A program made the position numbers and the translations under genes. This document shows positions 1 to 8,714 of a stretch of DNA of 19,926 bases, piece by piece. The stretch comes from Gracilaria caudata. Its lineage: Eukaryota; Rhodophyta; Florideophyceae; Gracilariales; Gracilariaceae. The notes under the pieces are model-generated. The model ran no database searches and was not told where the DNA came from. It was given only the letters and a program-made list of their open reading frames with translations. Location of the stretch: assembly GCA_030374735.1 (NCBI GenBank), contig JASCIV010000444.1, forward strand, positions 1 through 19,926, in the 5' to 3' direction. Numbering within the stretch: the first letter of the stretch is position 1; each line of letters opens with the position of its first letter.

Positions 1-816
1 TCTCTACGGAAGCATACATTTTCATTTACTTTTCTGCGTCCCCCTATCAAAGGCTGTCATCGCCGGCGTCATACCAAAAATGACGTTCTCAATAAGCAGA
101 GTGGTTTCGCTTGTCCTGTATGAGAGAGGTGGGAGCCGTGAGGAATCACATCTGTATGTTGGAGCTGCTATGTTTGGCGGAATGAGATCGCTTTGGCACC
201 GGGTTATTCTCTGCAGAGAGCGGCCAGTCGACCAGCGCGTGTGATTGGCGGTTTCTGTCCGTTTGAAATGCGTAATATGGCGCAGCGCCGGATTTCAAAA
301 ACTCAACTTTTCAAAGGTGGAACGCTACCCTTCGTAAAAGTTACAAGGTTGTACTGAAATTGTCGACGACGTGGGACAAGCGCGATGCCAATCGCCAATG
401 ATCCGCCAGAGCAATGAAAGGGCGCCATCAGCCAGATGATCGCGCTGCAATGCTGCCGTTACGCGCGAGTCCACTTGTATCTCCCAGCGTCTGTCTGTAA
501 CGGCCCTCTGCGTCGCGCCAGAGCTACAACGTCCGCCTTTCGTCTCCGCCGCCAGCTGGCCATCCCCCTGCTCATGACCTATCGTCGCCACCGCTTCCTT
601 GCGCGCTCGCGCCTTTACTTTAAAACCCGCCGTTTGGATCGAGACTGCTGCCCACGCGTGACCGAAGCCCCCACATAAGTCCTTTTGTGCGCAACCGGTG
701 AGGAGCTTGTCCCGCTGCTTGTGATCCTATTTCTCGCCCTTCTCTCGCTTGTCCTTTCCTATCTCTTCTTCGTCTTTGGCACTGCTCGTTTTGATTCTTG
801 TTGATTCGTACTTATC
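1..816. other. left intergenic flank, no convincing gene
   Basis: No reading frame here has a recognisable domain. One frame is open from the left edge to a stop at 242-244 (about 80 codons), but it shows no motif and may be chance or the tail of a gene outside the window. Short frames on both strands at 325-678 have no family resemblance. The stretch contains a copy of the GGAACGCTAC element (319-328), overlapped on the minus strand by an ACGAAGG motif (329-335). A strongly pyrimidine-rich tract at about 725-778 lies just upstream of the TPR gene start. Confidence 0.6.
725..778 (+). promoter_or_regulatory. pyrimidine-rich leader of the TPR gene
   Basis: About 54 nt consisting almost entirely of C and T with only a few purines, ending about 40 nt before the ATG at 817. 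Such tracts are common in core promoters and 5' leaders of compact eukaryotic genomes. It could instead be the polypyrimidine tract of a 3' splice site, but no clear branch point followed by AG was seen directly before the ATG. The role is inferred from position and composition only. Confidence 0.35.
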
Positions 817-1650
817 ATGCCAACCCCTGCTATTCCCGGCTATCGCCAGTCCTACATTGAGAAGGACCGATGCGTGCGAAACAGCACCGCCGTCAAGATC
901 CCCGGCGTCGATATGATGCAAGGCTTCACGCTGAGCAAAGCAGAATTCGAGGATCTCTTCCTACAAACCGCCGAGAACGTTGACGACGCCGGTCATACCC
1001 GTCAGGAGCCTCGTCAGAAGCCCACCCGCTTTCGACGCAAGCCGCAACGGAGGTCGCCCAGTCCATCCGACATCGACTCCGATTCAAACCCTAGCTTCCG
1101 CCCGTTTCGGGGTGCCGCCAAGATGATGGACCCAAACATCAACTCTGCGGAAGAAGCAGCCGATTACGCTGACCTTTGTAGAAAGCATGCTGGGTCGCTG
1201 CAGCGTTGTATACCGCCGGACTATGACGGTGCGGGAGAGTTTTTTGAGAAGGCCGTCGATGCAAGAGCCAAGTACGGACTGTTTTGTACGTCGGACAATG
1301 CGGACGCGCATGTTGAGTATGCACAGAACTTGAGTAAGAGGGGACTCACTCCAGAGGCTGAGTATCACTTACGTAGCGCTGCTGATATCTATCGTATGAT
1401 GGATGCGCGTTCGGCAAGAAAGTACGGCGATGTCCTGCTTTACATGGCCGTCGTAATTGACCGCCAGGGTCGTCTAGCCGAAGCCGAGAATTTTTATAGG
1501 TCTGCATTGGCGGTGTACCGGAAGAATAAGCTATCAGATGATAATGTTAGGGTGGCTATTGATGGCTTGAGCAACAACCTCCGCGCGCAAGAGCGACCTG
1601 ATGAGGTTGATGCTGTAGTGAAAAGGCATTTCTTGGGTGCATTGGATTAA
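817..1650 (+). CDS. TPR-repeat protein with basic N-terminal tail
   Basis: A 277-residue protein that starts at a real ATG after a pyrimidine-rich leader and ends in TAA. The first 110 residues are low in complexity: an acidic patch near 42-57, then an Arg/Lys/Ser-rich stretch (about 61-90) with an RRSPSPSD phosphorylation-like motif. Residues about 110-270 form helical tetratricopeptide repeats. The two clearest units are about 163-196 and 203-236, the second with the typical pattern of small residues (LLYMAVVIDRQGRLAEAENF, then YRSALAVYRK). Weaker units lie at about 112-150 and 243-270. Spacing resembles kinesin-light-chain-type TPRs more than Hsp90-binding ones, and no enzymatic domain is present. 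It most likely acts as a protein-interaction adaptor, but partner and pathway cannot be read from the sequence. It converges on the formate-THF ligase gene with 160 bp between stop codons. Confidence 0.8.
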   Translation: MPTPAIPGYRQSYIEKDRCVRNSTAVKIPGVDMMQGFTLSKAEFEDLFLQTAENVDDAGHTRQEPRQKPTRFRRKPQRRSPSPSDIDSDSNPSFRPFRGAAKMMDPNINSAEEAADYADLCRKHAGSLQRCIPPDYDGAGEFFEKAVDARAKYGLFCTSDNADAHVEYAQNLSKRGLTPEAEYHLRSAADIYRMMDARSARKYGDVLLYMAVVIDRQGRLAEAENFYRSALAVYRKNKLSDDNVRVAIDGLSNNLRAQERPDEVDAVVKRHFLGALD

Positions 1651-1810
1651 TTCCGGCCCTCCGTATGAGCTGGGACGTCTGTAGGAATTTCATCAATCGC
1701 ATCTTTCATAGCATATGTGGCTTTTTTGGTTTTCATGGCCTTTACAACTGTTTCCGTTCATTCATCCAATGCTTCAAAGTTGCTTTGTTGTAAAGCGAGC
1801 AGCCTAGTCA

Positions 1811-3847
1811 TTACATGAGTCCAATGACTCGGCCAGTTTCTGTATCAATATCTACATCATAGTAAGAGGGGCGTGTTGGCAATCCGGGCATCGTCTGGAT
1901 GTTGCCGCATATTGCCAACACAAATCCAGCCCCCGCACTCAGTCGTACTTCTCTTACCGGGAGCATGAAACCCTCCGGTGCACCTTTCAAGGACGCGTCT
2001 GCGGATAGGCTGTACTGAGTCTTCGCGATACAGATTGGCATTTGACCAAAACCTTTCTTTTCGTAAAGGTCCAATCTTTCACCTGCCTCCTTGGAGAACT
2101 CGACCCCTTCTGCACCGTAGACCTTCTTCGCTACTGTTTCTATCTTCTTGCGCAACGGTTCACTGCCTTCATATATGAATTGGAAGTTCTTGTTGGGAGC
2201 CTTGCTTGCTTTAACTACTGCATTTGCCAAATCAATGGCTCCTTTGCCCCCTTCCTCCCAGTGATTCGAAACAACTGCATCAAATGCACCAGCGTCCTTG
2301 GATAACTTTACGATGCTCTCAAGCTCTTTGTCGCTGTCTGTATAGAATCGATTACAGCAGACAACGACGGGTACTCCATATTGATTCGCATGGTCTATGT
2401 GGCGTTTCAAATTCGCGAAGCCCTTTTGAACGAGTTCAACGTTTTCTTCAGTGTACACTGAAGGCAAAGGAGTTCCTGCCGAAACAGGAGGACCACCACC
2501 ATGCATCTTCAGCGCTCGGACCGTCGCAATCAGCACAATCACTGAAGGCTTCACTCCTCCAAGTCGACATTTGAGATGTACAAACTTTTCTAGGCCGATT
2601 TCAGAGCCAAAGCCTGCTTCTGTTATCACTAGGCCATCAGGGCCTACCAGCTTCAAGGCCAACTGGTCGGCTATCACGGAGGAATTTCCGGAAGCAATAT
2701 TAGCAAAAGGTCCCGCGTGAACAAATGCGGGTGTTCCCTCAAGAGTCTGCAGCAAGTTCGGCATCAAGGCATCCTTCATCAGAACTGTCAGCGCACCCGC
2801 AACACCAAGGTCTTCAGCCGTAATCAAATCTCCCGTGTTCGATTCAGCCACCACAATGCGCCCTAGACGTTCTCTCAAGTCCTTGAGACTGGTTGCGAGG
2901 GCAAGAATTGCCATAATCTCTGACGCAACAGTGATGTCGAAACTTGTGTCACGCACGTAGCCTTTCTCGGTGGGAGATTTCCCAATCGTCATTGAGCGAA
3001 GATAGCGATCGTTGACGTCTACGACACGATTCCATTGAATTGTATCGGCGTTTATGTCGAGACGGACAAACTTTGTAATCTGTTCCGGAGTGAGTTCGCT
3101 TGGGTCACTTGTGGTTATTCCCAGTTTCTTCAGACGCGGGAACATGTTACGAGCAAAACGACGAGAGCCATCCTTCGGGTTTAAGGGGCAAAGCCTTCCG
3201 AACAGCGCTTCATCGGTCTGATTCCTTTCGTGAAGCATACGGGTGTCAATCGCTGCGGCGAGCAAGTTATTAGCTGCAGATATTGCATGAATGTCTCCGG
3301 TTAAGTGTAAGTTGAAATCATCCATGGGAATAACTTGACTCCAGCCGCCACCAGCTGCCCCCCCTTTAATGCCAAAGGTGGGGCCTTGGCTTGGTTGCCT
3401 GATACAGGTGAACACATTTTTGTCTATGTGAGCTCCAAGTGCTTGGCTAAGGCCGATTGTTGTGGTGCTCTTGCCCTCGCCTAGAGATGTCGGATTTATC
3501 CCTGCTACTATAACAAGATGACCGTCGGGAGTATTCTCAAGACGATCCCGGACGGCCAACGAAACCTTTGCCTTGGTGGTCCCGTACGCGATCAATTCCT
3601 CTGAAAGAATCCCAGCTCCTTCCGCAATTTTTGTGATAGGTTGTATGGGCACCGACTGGGCAATCTCAATATCTGATTGAACAGGGTATGTTGGTGTGAC
3701 CTTGCGGCCTGTAGCTACCATGCTTGGAACGGAATGGGTGTGTAGGAGGTTTGCGGATTTTCTCACCTTTGTCAATCGGTCAACCGGCGCACGAAGCAGT
3801 TTTGGTATTGAGGTTCGCGTCTGAACAAGATTATTTATCAACTCCAT
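1811..3847 (-). CDS. FTHFS: formate--tetrahydrofolate ligase, monofunctional
   Basis: This 678-residue protein is 10-formyltetrahydrofolate synthetase (EC 6.3.4.3), which joins formate to THF using ATP and supplies 10-formyl-THF for purine synthesis and formyl-Met-tRNA. The P-loop NPTSLGEGKSTTT lies at 118-130, and the family block RQPSQGPTFGIKGGAAGGG at 150-168. The segments ALKMHGGG, VVVCCNRFYTDSDKEL and the end QTMPGLPTRPSYYDVDIDT are all characteristic. There is no dehydrogenase/cyclohydrolase domain, so it is the plant/bacterial monofunctional type, not animal/fungal C1-THF synthase. The first 42 residues precede the usual family start, are rich in Arg/Lys/Ser/Thr, and look like an organellar presequence. 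Met43 (ATG at 3721) aligns with the start of plant cytosolic enzymes. The first ATG has a weak context (T at -3), whereas Met43 has A at -3 and G at +4, which suggests two forms from one mRNA. Confidence 0.98.
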   Translation of the reverse strand: MELINNLVQTRTSIPKLLRAPVDRLTKVRKSANLLHTHSVPSMVATGRKVTPTYPVQSDIEIAQSVPIQPITKIAEGAGILSEELIAYGTTKAKVSLAVRDRLENTPDGHLVIVAGINPTSLGEGKSTTTIGLSQALGAHIDKNVFTCIRQPSQGPTFGIKGGAAGGGWSQVIPMDDFNLHLTGDIHAISAANNLLAAAIDTRMLHERNQTDEALFGRLCPLNPKDGSRRFARNMFPRLKKLGITTSDPSELTPEQITKFVRLDINADTIQWNRVVDVNDRYLRSMTIGKSPTEKGYVRDTSFDITVASEIMAILALATSLKDLRERLGRIVVAESNTGDLITAEDLGVAGALTVLMKDALMPNLLQTLEGTPAFVHAGPFANIASGNSSVIADQLALKLVGPDGLVITEAGFGSEIGLEKFVHLKCRLGGVKPSVIVLIATVRALKMHGGGPPVSAGTPLPSVYTEENVELVQKGFANLKRHIDHANQYGVPVVVCCNRFYTDSDKELESIVKLSKDAGAFDAVVSNHWEEGGKGAIDLANAVVKASKAPNKNFQFIYEGSEPLRKKIETVAKKVYGAEGVEFSKEAGERLDLYEKKGFGQMPICIAKTQYSLSADASLKGAPEGFMLPVREVRLSAGAGFVLAICGNIQTMPGLPTRPSYYDVDIDTETGRVIGLM

Positions 3848-4549
3848 TCAGATCGGAGATGCCTCCCGCGAGATATGACTTTGGGTTGCTTTGACTCGAC
3901 TTGCTTTGCAACCAAACAGATCGCCGCAAATAAAAGCTCTCATTTTCGACCATCGTTCTCCACCTCAGAATCAAGAAAGCTTTGCTGACTTGCATCGTGA
4001 TCATGATGATCATGACGATGAATCACTTCATTGTTTTTCTCGCTGTCATAAGCCCAGACGAAGGTATAGGACTAAGAGAATAAACCTGGGTCGCAGCAGC
4101 ACGAATTCCGCAGAAGCAATTCCGTCACTCCCGCACGTCCTTGGATTCAAGATTTTCGGCACCTCGCTGTACCCGTTGGCCTCGATGCAAGTGTGCCTCC
4201 CAGGCAAGGTTCTGCAAAGGTCAGCACCTGTGCTCCCAACTGCCCCACTAACTAATAAGAAACCCTTTGCGAGCGATCCCTGCCATACAAAATCTGCGGT
4301 TCAGCTCTGCGACAAGATTCGTTTGTTGTTACTTGACTGAATATAAAACGATGTCAACGATTCGAACACTAAGAACATCGTCATTCCCGCGCCTGCTATT
4401 AGCAAAGATCTCTTTCACAGTCTTTCGCACTTTTCGCGTTTACATTCGATTGCTTTCCAATGATCCCCATCAGTTCGCGGGAAAAGGGCGTTTAAGTAGA
4501 GTTAGCAAAGGCAAGGCAGATGTGCAGCGCAAGAACCGCAAGAATACCG
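3848..4549. other. intergenic, upstream of the formate-THF ligase
   Basis: This stretch separates the ligase start from the 3' end of the next minus-strand gene. An open plus-strand frame at about 3891-4340 has no ATG at its head and no domain. A GATCATGATGATCATGA-like imperfect repeat lies near 3999-4015. An ACGAAGG motif is at 4058-4064 on the plus strand, about 210 bp upstream of the ligase start. A TATAAAA at 4342-4348 points right, but no plausible plus-strand gene follows it. A TTACA at 4440-4444 (TGTAA on the minus strand) lies about 106 nt past the stop of the gene to the right and could be a 3'-processing signal. Confidence 0.5.
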
Positions 4550-5878
4550 CTACTTTCGTATTTCTTTTAGTTTCACAGTGACGGCCGCTCTGTAATCCAC
4601 GCGACTATTGGCAGCCGCGTACATTTCCTGTTCTGTTCTGAGTGCTTTTGCCAGGGCTTCTCCTTCTACTAAGCGCTGATTGTCTCTCCATGCTTCAAAT
4701 AGCTTTTCCAAAGAGGTTTGCCGCACTTTGTGCGGTACTTTCGGCTTCGGATTGAACGTAATTAAAGGTTTCACCACACCTTGCCGCGAAACGGTGTAGC
4801 CGTTTGGTCGAACCCCTCCGATTACCTCGCTTTCAGGCACGTATTGGACTTCTAAGCCGCTTGTGCTTGGCATCGGTATGACTGTACCTGTGCCGATGCC
4901 CACAGCTTGGGCTCGTGCTCCGCTTTGAGTTACTGACGAGAACGCATTTGTGCCACTACGTGCGATTTGCAACTTCGCTTGCCCTAGACCTTGTTTTCTT
5001 AGCATCGAAAGCACCGAAGGCTGCTTTGAAGCCACTCGACTGCTGCTCACTTGACCCCATGACGCTGGTAGTCCACTTCTCCGTGCCCCGACCATTAGTG
5101 CTGTCTTTTGCTTCAGCGCTTTTTCTGCATTAGATGCGCTCACCGCTTTTGCCCAAACTTCACTCGCAGATCTCTGAGTTCCCACTTCACCAGCACTTGT
5201 TGTCTTACTAACTGGAGCTGAACTGGAAACCTTAGTAGGTAGTGAGGCGTTTGCTTGGGATAGAGCACTTTTTGCTCCGTTTTCCTTTACGACTTTGTTG
5301 TTTCCAAGTTGCTGTTGACCACTCGGTTCTTGAGTTTTTGAGGGTTTCCCACCGTTCTGTTCATGAGACACTTGGTCGGGTTTTGCGCGTTTTTCAGATT
5401 CCTTTCCTTTTTCAACTATTGGCGGTGGCTCATTCTCAGACTTTTCCACTTTGGTCTTCTCAGTTTGCTGAAGTTCGGTCTTTTTTTCTCGCTTAGGTGC
5501 TGGTTGGAAGACCGACGTCGAATTGGACATGCTGCGTTTCGAAAGGATGCTCGGACCTGCCTTTTTGGCGCTATTCCATCCCTTGAGGGCTGCTTTTGGG
5601 CGCTCTGGTTCAACTGATTTAGCCGGCTCCTTCTTAGCAGCGTCATCGGGAGTTTTGTTTATACGTTTTGTGACAGCGGAATACACTGAAACCGGATCGC
5701 GTTGCGCTGATGCAGTCTGAGCCAAAGGCTTGCCGTTCCGTGCATCCTTCGTTGTCTCAGCGTCAGAGTCGGCGTTAGGGTTTGACTGCATTGCACGCAC
5801 TATCCCAACTCGCAGAAGGCGTGACGCCTCGTCAACAGCTTCTGCTATGGAGGGAATTCGTAAAACATCGATAAACAT
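4550..5878 (-). CDS. basic low-complexity protein with REXO1-like C-terminal domain
   Basis: A 442-residue protein from a real ATG. Residues about 30-330 are probably disordered: rich in Lys, Ser, Ala, Glu, Gln and Pro, with several Lys/Arg clusters (for example PKREKK at 128-133) that could direct it to the nucleus. The last 64 residues are different and well ordered: VPHKVRQTSLEKLFEAW (381-397), then an EALAKAL helix, TEQEMY, and Y429 through LKEIRK at the end. This pattern (P-x-x-[IV]-R-Q, later A-x-x-x-AL-x-x-E-x-x-x-Y, S...Y...V...LK..R) resembles, from memory, the Elongin A-binding domain of the RNA exonuclease REXO1. The DEDDh exonuclease domain that follows it in REXO1 is absent, because the frame stops directly after the motif. 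A nuclear RNA or transcription role is an inference; the function is unknown. It is the only gene in the window followed by a same-strand neighbour (the ligase). Confidence 0.85.
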   Translation of the reverse strand: MFIDVLRIPSIAEAVDEASRLLRVGIVRAMQSNPNADSDAETTKDARNGKPLAQTASAQRDPVSVYSAVTKRINKTPDDAAKKEPAKSVEPERPKAALKGWNSAKKAGPSILSKRSMSNSTSVFQPAPKREKKTELQQTEKTKVEKSENEPPPIVEKGKESEKRAKPDQVSHEQNGGKPSKTQEPSGQQQLGNNKVVKENGAKSALSQANASLPTKVSSSAPVSKTTSAGEVGTQRSASEVWAKAVSASNAEKALKQKTALMVGARRSGLPASWGQVSSSRVASKQPSVLSMLRKQGLGQAKLQIARSGTNAFSSVTQSGARAQAVGIGTGTVIPMPSTSGLEVQYVPESEVIGGVRPNGYTVSRQGVVKPLITFNPKPKVPHKVRQTSLEKLFEAWRDNQRLVEGEALAKALRTEQEMYAAANSRVDYRAAVTVKLKEIRK

Positions 5879-8009
5879 ATGGGGATTCCTGGCATAGCTT
5901 CGTCCTTTCGTAACGCAGAATCACAATAATAAAGTGATGAGATCAGGTTAGCGGATTACATCATCTGTGAATCTAATGATTCAGAACGTGTAGAATGAGA
6001 AATGAAGGAACTAACCTTCCGCAGCGGAGACAGCGCGAACACGAGGATCTTTATGTACGTTGCTCATTGTGGAAGACGATTTTTGTGGTCCGCTTCAAAG
6101 AGATAATGAAGAGGAAGCCCAATTGGGCTCGACTGAAGCGGGACGGTTCTACTATTCTCGAGTTGACTCCGCAACGCTTGTTCCTGCAGCGCTCTGGTGT
6201 TCACCTCTGGAGGCCAGCGTTCGCTGGCTCTGCAAGCCAATAGAGCTAGCGCTGAAAGAGCGGTTCGCTTTATTCCAAGTCCCACTCTGCGCAGGTGTGA
6301 AGTTTCCTAACGAAGAGTGACGTCACCGTCAACAACGGACGTTAGGATGGTGGGGTGGTACGCGAGTCCGAAGCCCCCCACATGTGGTTTGGCCTTGTGA
6401 CGGAAGCTGATTTAAAAAATATGACTGGGAGGATCAATTGTTCGCGCACCATTACAGGACTTCACCGGAATTTTGCTGTTGCGCAGCCACGGGGTTTTAT
6501 TCCCACAATTCCAAAATTGGGCCTGCTCGTCTTTTCGTGAATAGCACAGTAAAACTGCCAAACCTTTCACGCCAATGTCTGAAACTTAAAAAGACGTAGG
6601 TGAAGTAGTGAAGCCGAGTCTGAACTGAGTATGTGTGATACCTAAACGGTCTGATACAGTCGTTACGGGCGGTCAACCAGCACTTCAGTACCGTCGTACA
6701 TCATGCTCCATGATGTACTGCCGAAGTTGCAGATCAGAAGAATTGGCTGCCACAAGAGATGTCGCATAATGGATGTTGCTCGACAACCCACACATACTGC
6801 ATCGTCGTGTTCCTAGCCTCGAAGGTTTGGAATGACGGAACTGTTTCTCATTACTTTCACGAGCGCCTTTTTAAGCATGGGCAAAACAAATGAGGGAAAT
6901 TCTTGTGAAATACCGTGTGTACTCAAATCGATCATTCTGTCCAGAAAGCGCATAGGGCCAGGCTCCACAACCAAAGTAATACGTGCAGGAGATGTAACGG
7001 TGAATTACCAGCGCAGTAACATTCATTGATGGCAACCAGAGGTATAAGCGCCTCTTTTTCAAACTCAAATGCTATCCAGAACGTCTGTCCAGCTGACAAC
7101 ACGGATTCGAACGATAAACAAGTCTAAGGCATTAATGCACTCAATGATGTTTGGTCAGTGACCGAGCCCAAAAACGGAGAGAGAAACGGTGCAGAATCTG
7201 CTTCCCAAGATTTCTGCGAAAGCCAAATGTTGGCCATCGAAGCTCGGACGACAGACGTCTTAGTAATCTACACTGCGATAATTGAACGGAGGCAGATCCA
7301 GAAGAACGGAGGGTAGGCAAGGGAAGTTTTCACAGTCAAGAGGGTAAGTCGGTAGGTTCCTTGATCCCCAACACTTCTCACGTACAATTGATGTTCTCTG
7401 TTTCTACAACCCCTAGAGTCTCGGATATCCTGTTTTTACATCGCAAACCCTCTCCCAGTGTGTCAAACGCTTCATTGCAATAATGCGCGACAGACCTACA
7501 GCAAGAGTCGCATCACCCTTCCCATACGAAAAGCAGTCGCGGTTACGTTCATTGTACCCTTCGTAGATACAGCGCGGCAGGTAAGACTTCCCATTCCCAA
7601 ACTTCTACAAGGGTAAATACGGCAATGTCACTAGTAAATCTTTCGCTTGGATTTGGAGCAAATTTTGCATGGGATAGATATTTATAAAGCGGAGATATTA
7701 CACCACGGCGCTGGGACCCGTGGAAAATGTTTGGGAGCTGAAATTCTCTGAAACCATCACTCACCACTGCTTGCATCAACGACAGTTCGAACAGCGTTCC
7801 TTGGAAGCGAGCGCGCACCTGCCCTCGCCTTCAACCGACCTCAAAAGGTGCTTTTGCGATTCTTGCCACGTGCGAGAAAGCCTGTCGAGCTACAGCAGGT
7901 CAGGTTTTGGGAAGGTGCGGGGGTTTGGGGATCTTTGTCCACAAGCCAGGGTCGTTCTTGTGCAACCCACTGGGCAACTTACTTGAGCGAAGTTCCTAAA
8001 GTCATTCCA
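5879..8009. other. 2.1-kb gene-poor region between divergent genes
   Basis: No uninterrupted frame here is convincing; the many short frames lack domains and mostly lack ATG starts. Seen in it: a possible small two-exon gene at 5937-6320; a CRE-like palindrome GTGACGTCAC at 6317-6326; a perfect 10-bp-arm hairpin at 6696-6718; an ACGAAGG motif (minus) at 7558-7564; a TATAAAG at 7683-7689; and a CACGTG at 7867-7872. The last two point to or lie upstream of the UVR-domain gene. The region is long for this gene-dense window and could hold a non-coding RNA or a gene whose exons cannot be recognised by eye. Confidence 0.5.
6696..6718. repeat. perfect inverted repeat, 10-bp arms, 3-nt loop
   Basis: The arms GTACATCATG and CATGATGTAC are exact reverse complements, separated by CTC. 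By rough count, fewer than 0.1 such structures would be expected by chance in all non-coding DNA of this window. It could be a dimeric DNA-binding site, or a hairpin in an RNA transcribed from this gene-poor stretch. No T-tract follows, so a Pol III or intrinsic terminator is not supported. The 9-mer GTACATCAT recurs at about 19038-19046 in the right flank. Confidence 0.7.
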
Positions 8010-8714
8010 ATGCGTTCCACAGCTTTTCTGTTTCCTTTCATCCCGCGGGCTCCTCAGTGCAGCTCCAAACCTCCGAACTTACTCACACAACGACCGAGTA
8101 AGGCTTCCGCTCGACAACGCGCTGTGTTCCGAAGCGACCTGAGCCAGGAGCTTCCACCAGATTCAAATTCTAACCCTTTTCGAATCACCGAGCTGCAAGA
8201 TAAGTTGGATGATGCACTTGCTGCCGAGCAGTATATATGTGCCGCAAGCTTACGTGACCAACTGCGGAGCGCAAAGAACGAGGATTACATTCAAGTTCTG
8301 CAAACCTTGCTTCGGTACTACGACGCGTTTAACTGTCATTCTGTTGAGCGCTTGGCTCGCATGTGGCAATGTCGTGATGACGTTACCTGTCAACATCCAC
8401 TTACCCAAGTACATCGAGGATATGAGGCGGTACTGAAAAGCTTCGAATCACTATTCAACACGTTACCAGCGGACTTAAACATACAAGTTTCAGATGTAAG
8501 AATGCAATCGTTTGGGCAAGTTGCTATGGTGACGTGTTTGGAGATTCCGCACAGCAGCGTTCTGGATAACAAGGAGAAAGGAGTGATTCAGAAACATGGC
8601 CTTCAAAGTACATCCATATTTGAGAAGCAGAGAATTGGTGAAACCAATGACTTCGAATACTTGATGGTACATCATACCAGTGCTCCAGTCATACAAGGTG
8701 CCGCGAAAACTTAG
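8010..8714 (+). CDS. UVR-motif plus SnoaL-like domain protein, probably plastid
   Basis: A 234-residue protein from the first in-frame ATG; the frame is open 54 codons further upstream but without an ATG. The N-terminus (MRSTAFLFPFIPRAPQ...) is rich in Ser, Arg, Pro and Phe and lacks acidic residues for about 40 residues, which fits a plastid transit peptide of red-algal style with an early Phe. Residues 57-89 form a UVR motif: ITELQDKLDDALAAEQYICA followed by ASLRDQL, the helical hairpin found in UvrB/UvrC, ClpC and plastid EXECUTER proteins, which mediates protein contacts. Residues about 95-225 resemble a SnoaL-like/NTF2-fold domain (YYDAFNCHSVERLARMW, then CQHPLTQVHRGYEAVLKSFE). This fold often forms a ligand-binding pocket, but no catalytic activity can be assigned. 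A CACGTG lies about 140 bp upstream and a TATAAAG about 320 bp upstream. Function unknown. Confidence 0.85.
   Translation: MRSTAFLFPFIPRAPQCSSKPPNLLTQRPSKASARQRAVFRSDLSQELPPDSNSNPFRITELQDKLDDALAAEQYICAASLRDQLRSAKNEDYIQVLQTLLRYYDAFNCHSVERLARMWQCRDDVTCQHPLTQVHRGYEAVLKSFESLFNTLPADLNIQVSDVRMQSFGQVAMVTCLEIPHSSVLDNKEKGVIQKHGLQSTSIFEKQRIGETNDFEYLMVHHTSAPVIQGAAKT

Noticed and set aside
2..244. About 80 codons open from the left edge on the plus strand
   Set aside because: No motif or family resemblance; such a run is not rare enough by chance to call a partial gene.
3891..4340. 149-codon plus-strand frame upstream of the folate ligase
   Set aside because: It begins at TTG, has no ATG near its start and no domain, and its His/Asp run comes from a GAT/CAT repeat.
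4342..4348. TATAAAA on the plus strand
   Set aside because: No believable plus-strand gene follows; the only ATG frame begins three bases after it, too close for a TATA-driven transcript.
7103..7112. GTTCGAATCC on the minus strand, resembling a tRNA T-loop/B box
   Set aside because: The flanking T-stem does not pair well, and no acceptor stem, A box or anticodon arm can be drawn around it.
6317..7138. 10-bp palindromes GTGACGTCAC (CRE-like, 6317-6326), CCACATGTGG (6378-6387), GCATTAATGC (7129-7138)
   Set aside because: About seven perfect 10-bp palindromes are expected by chance in the window's non-coding DNA, so singly they are not evidence of function.
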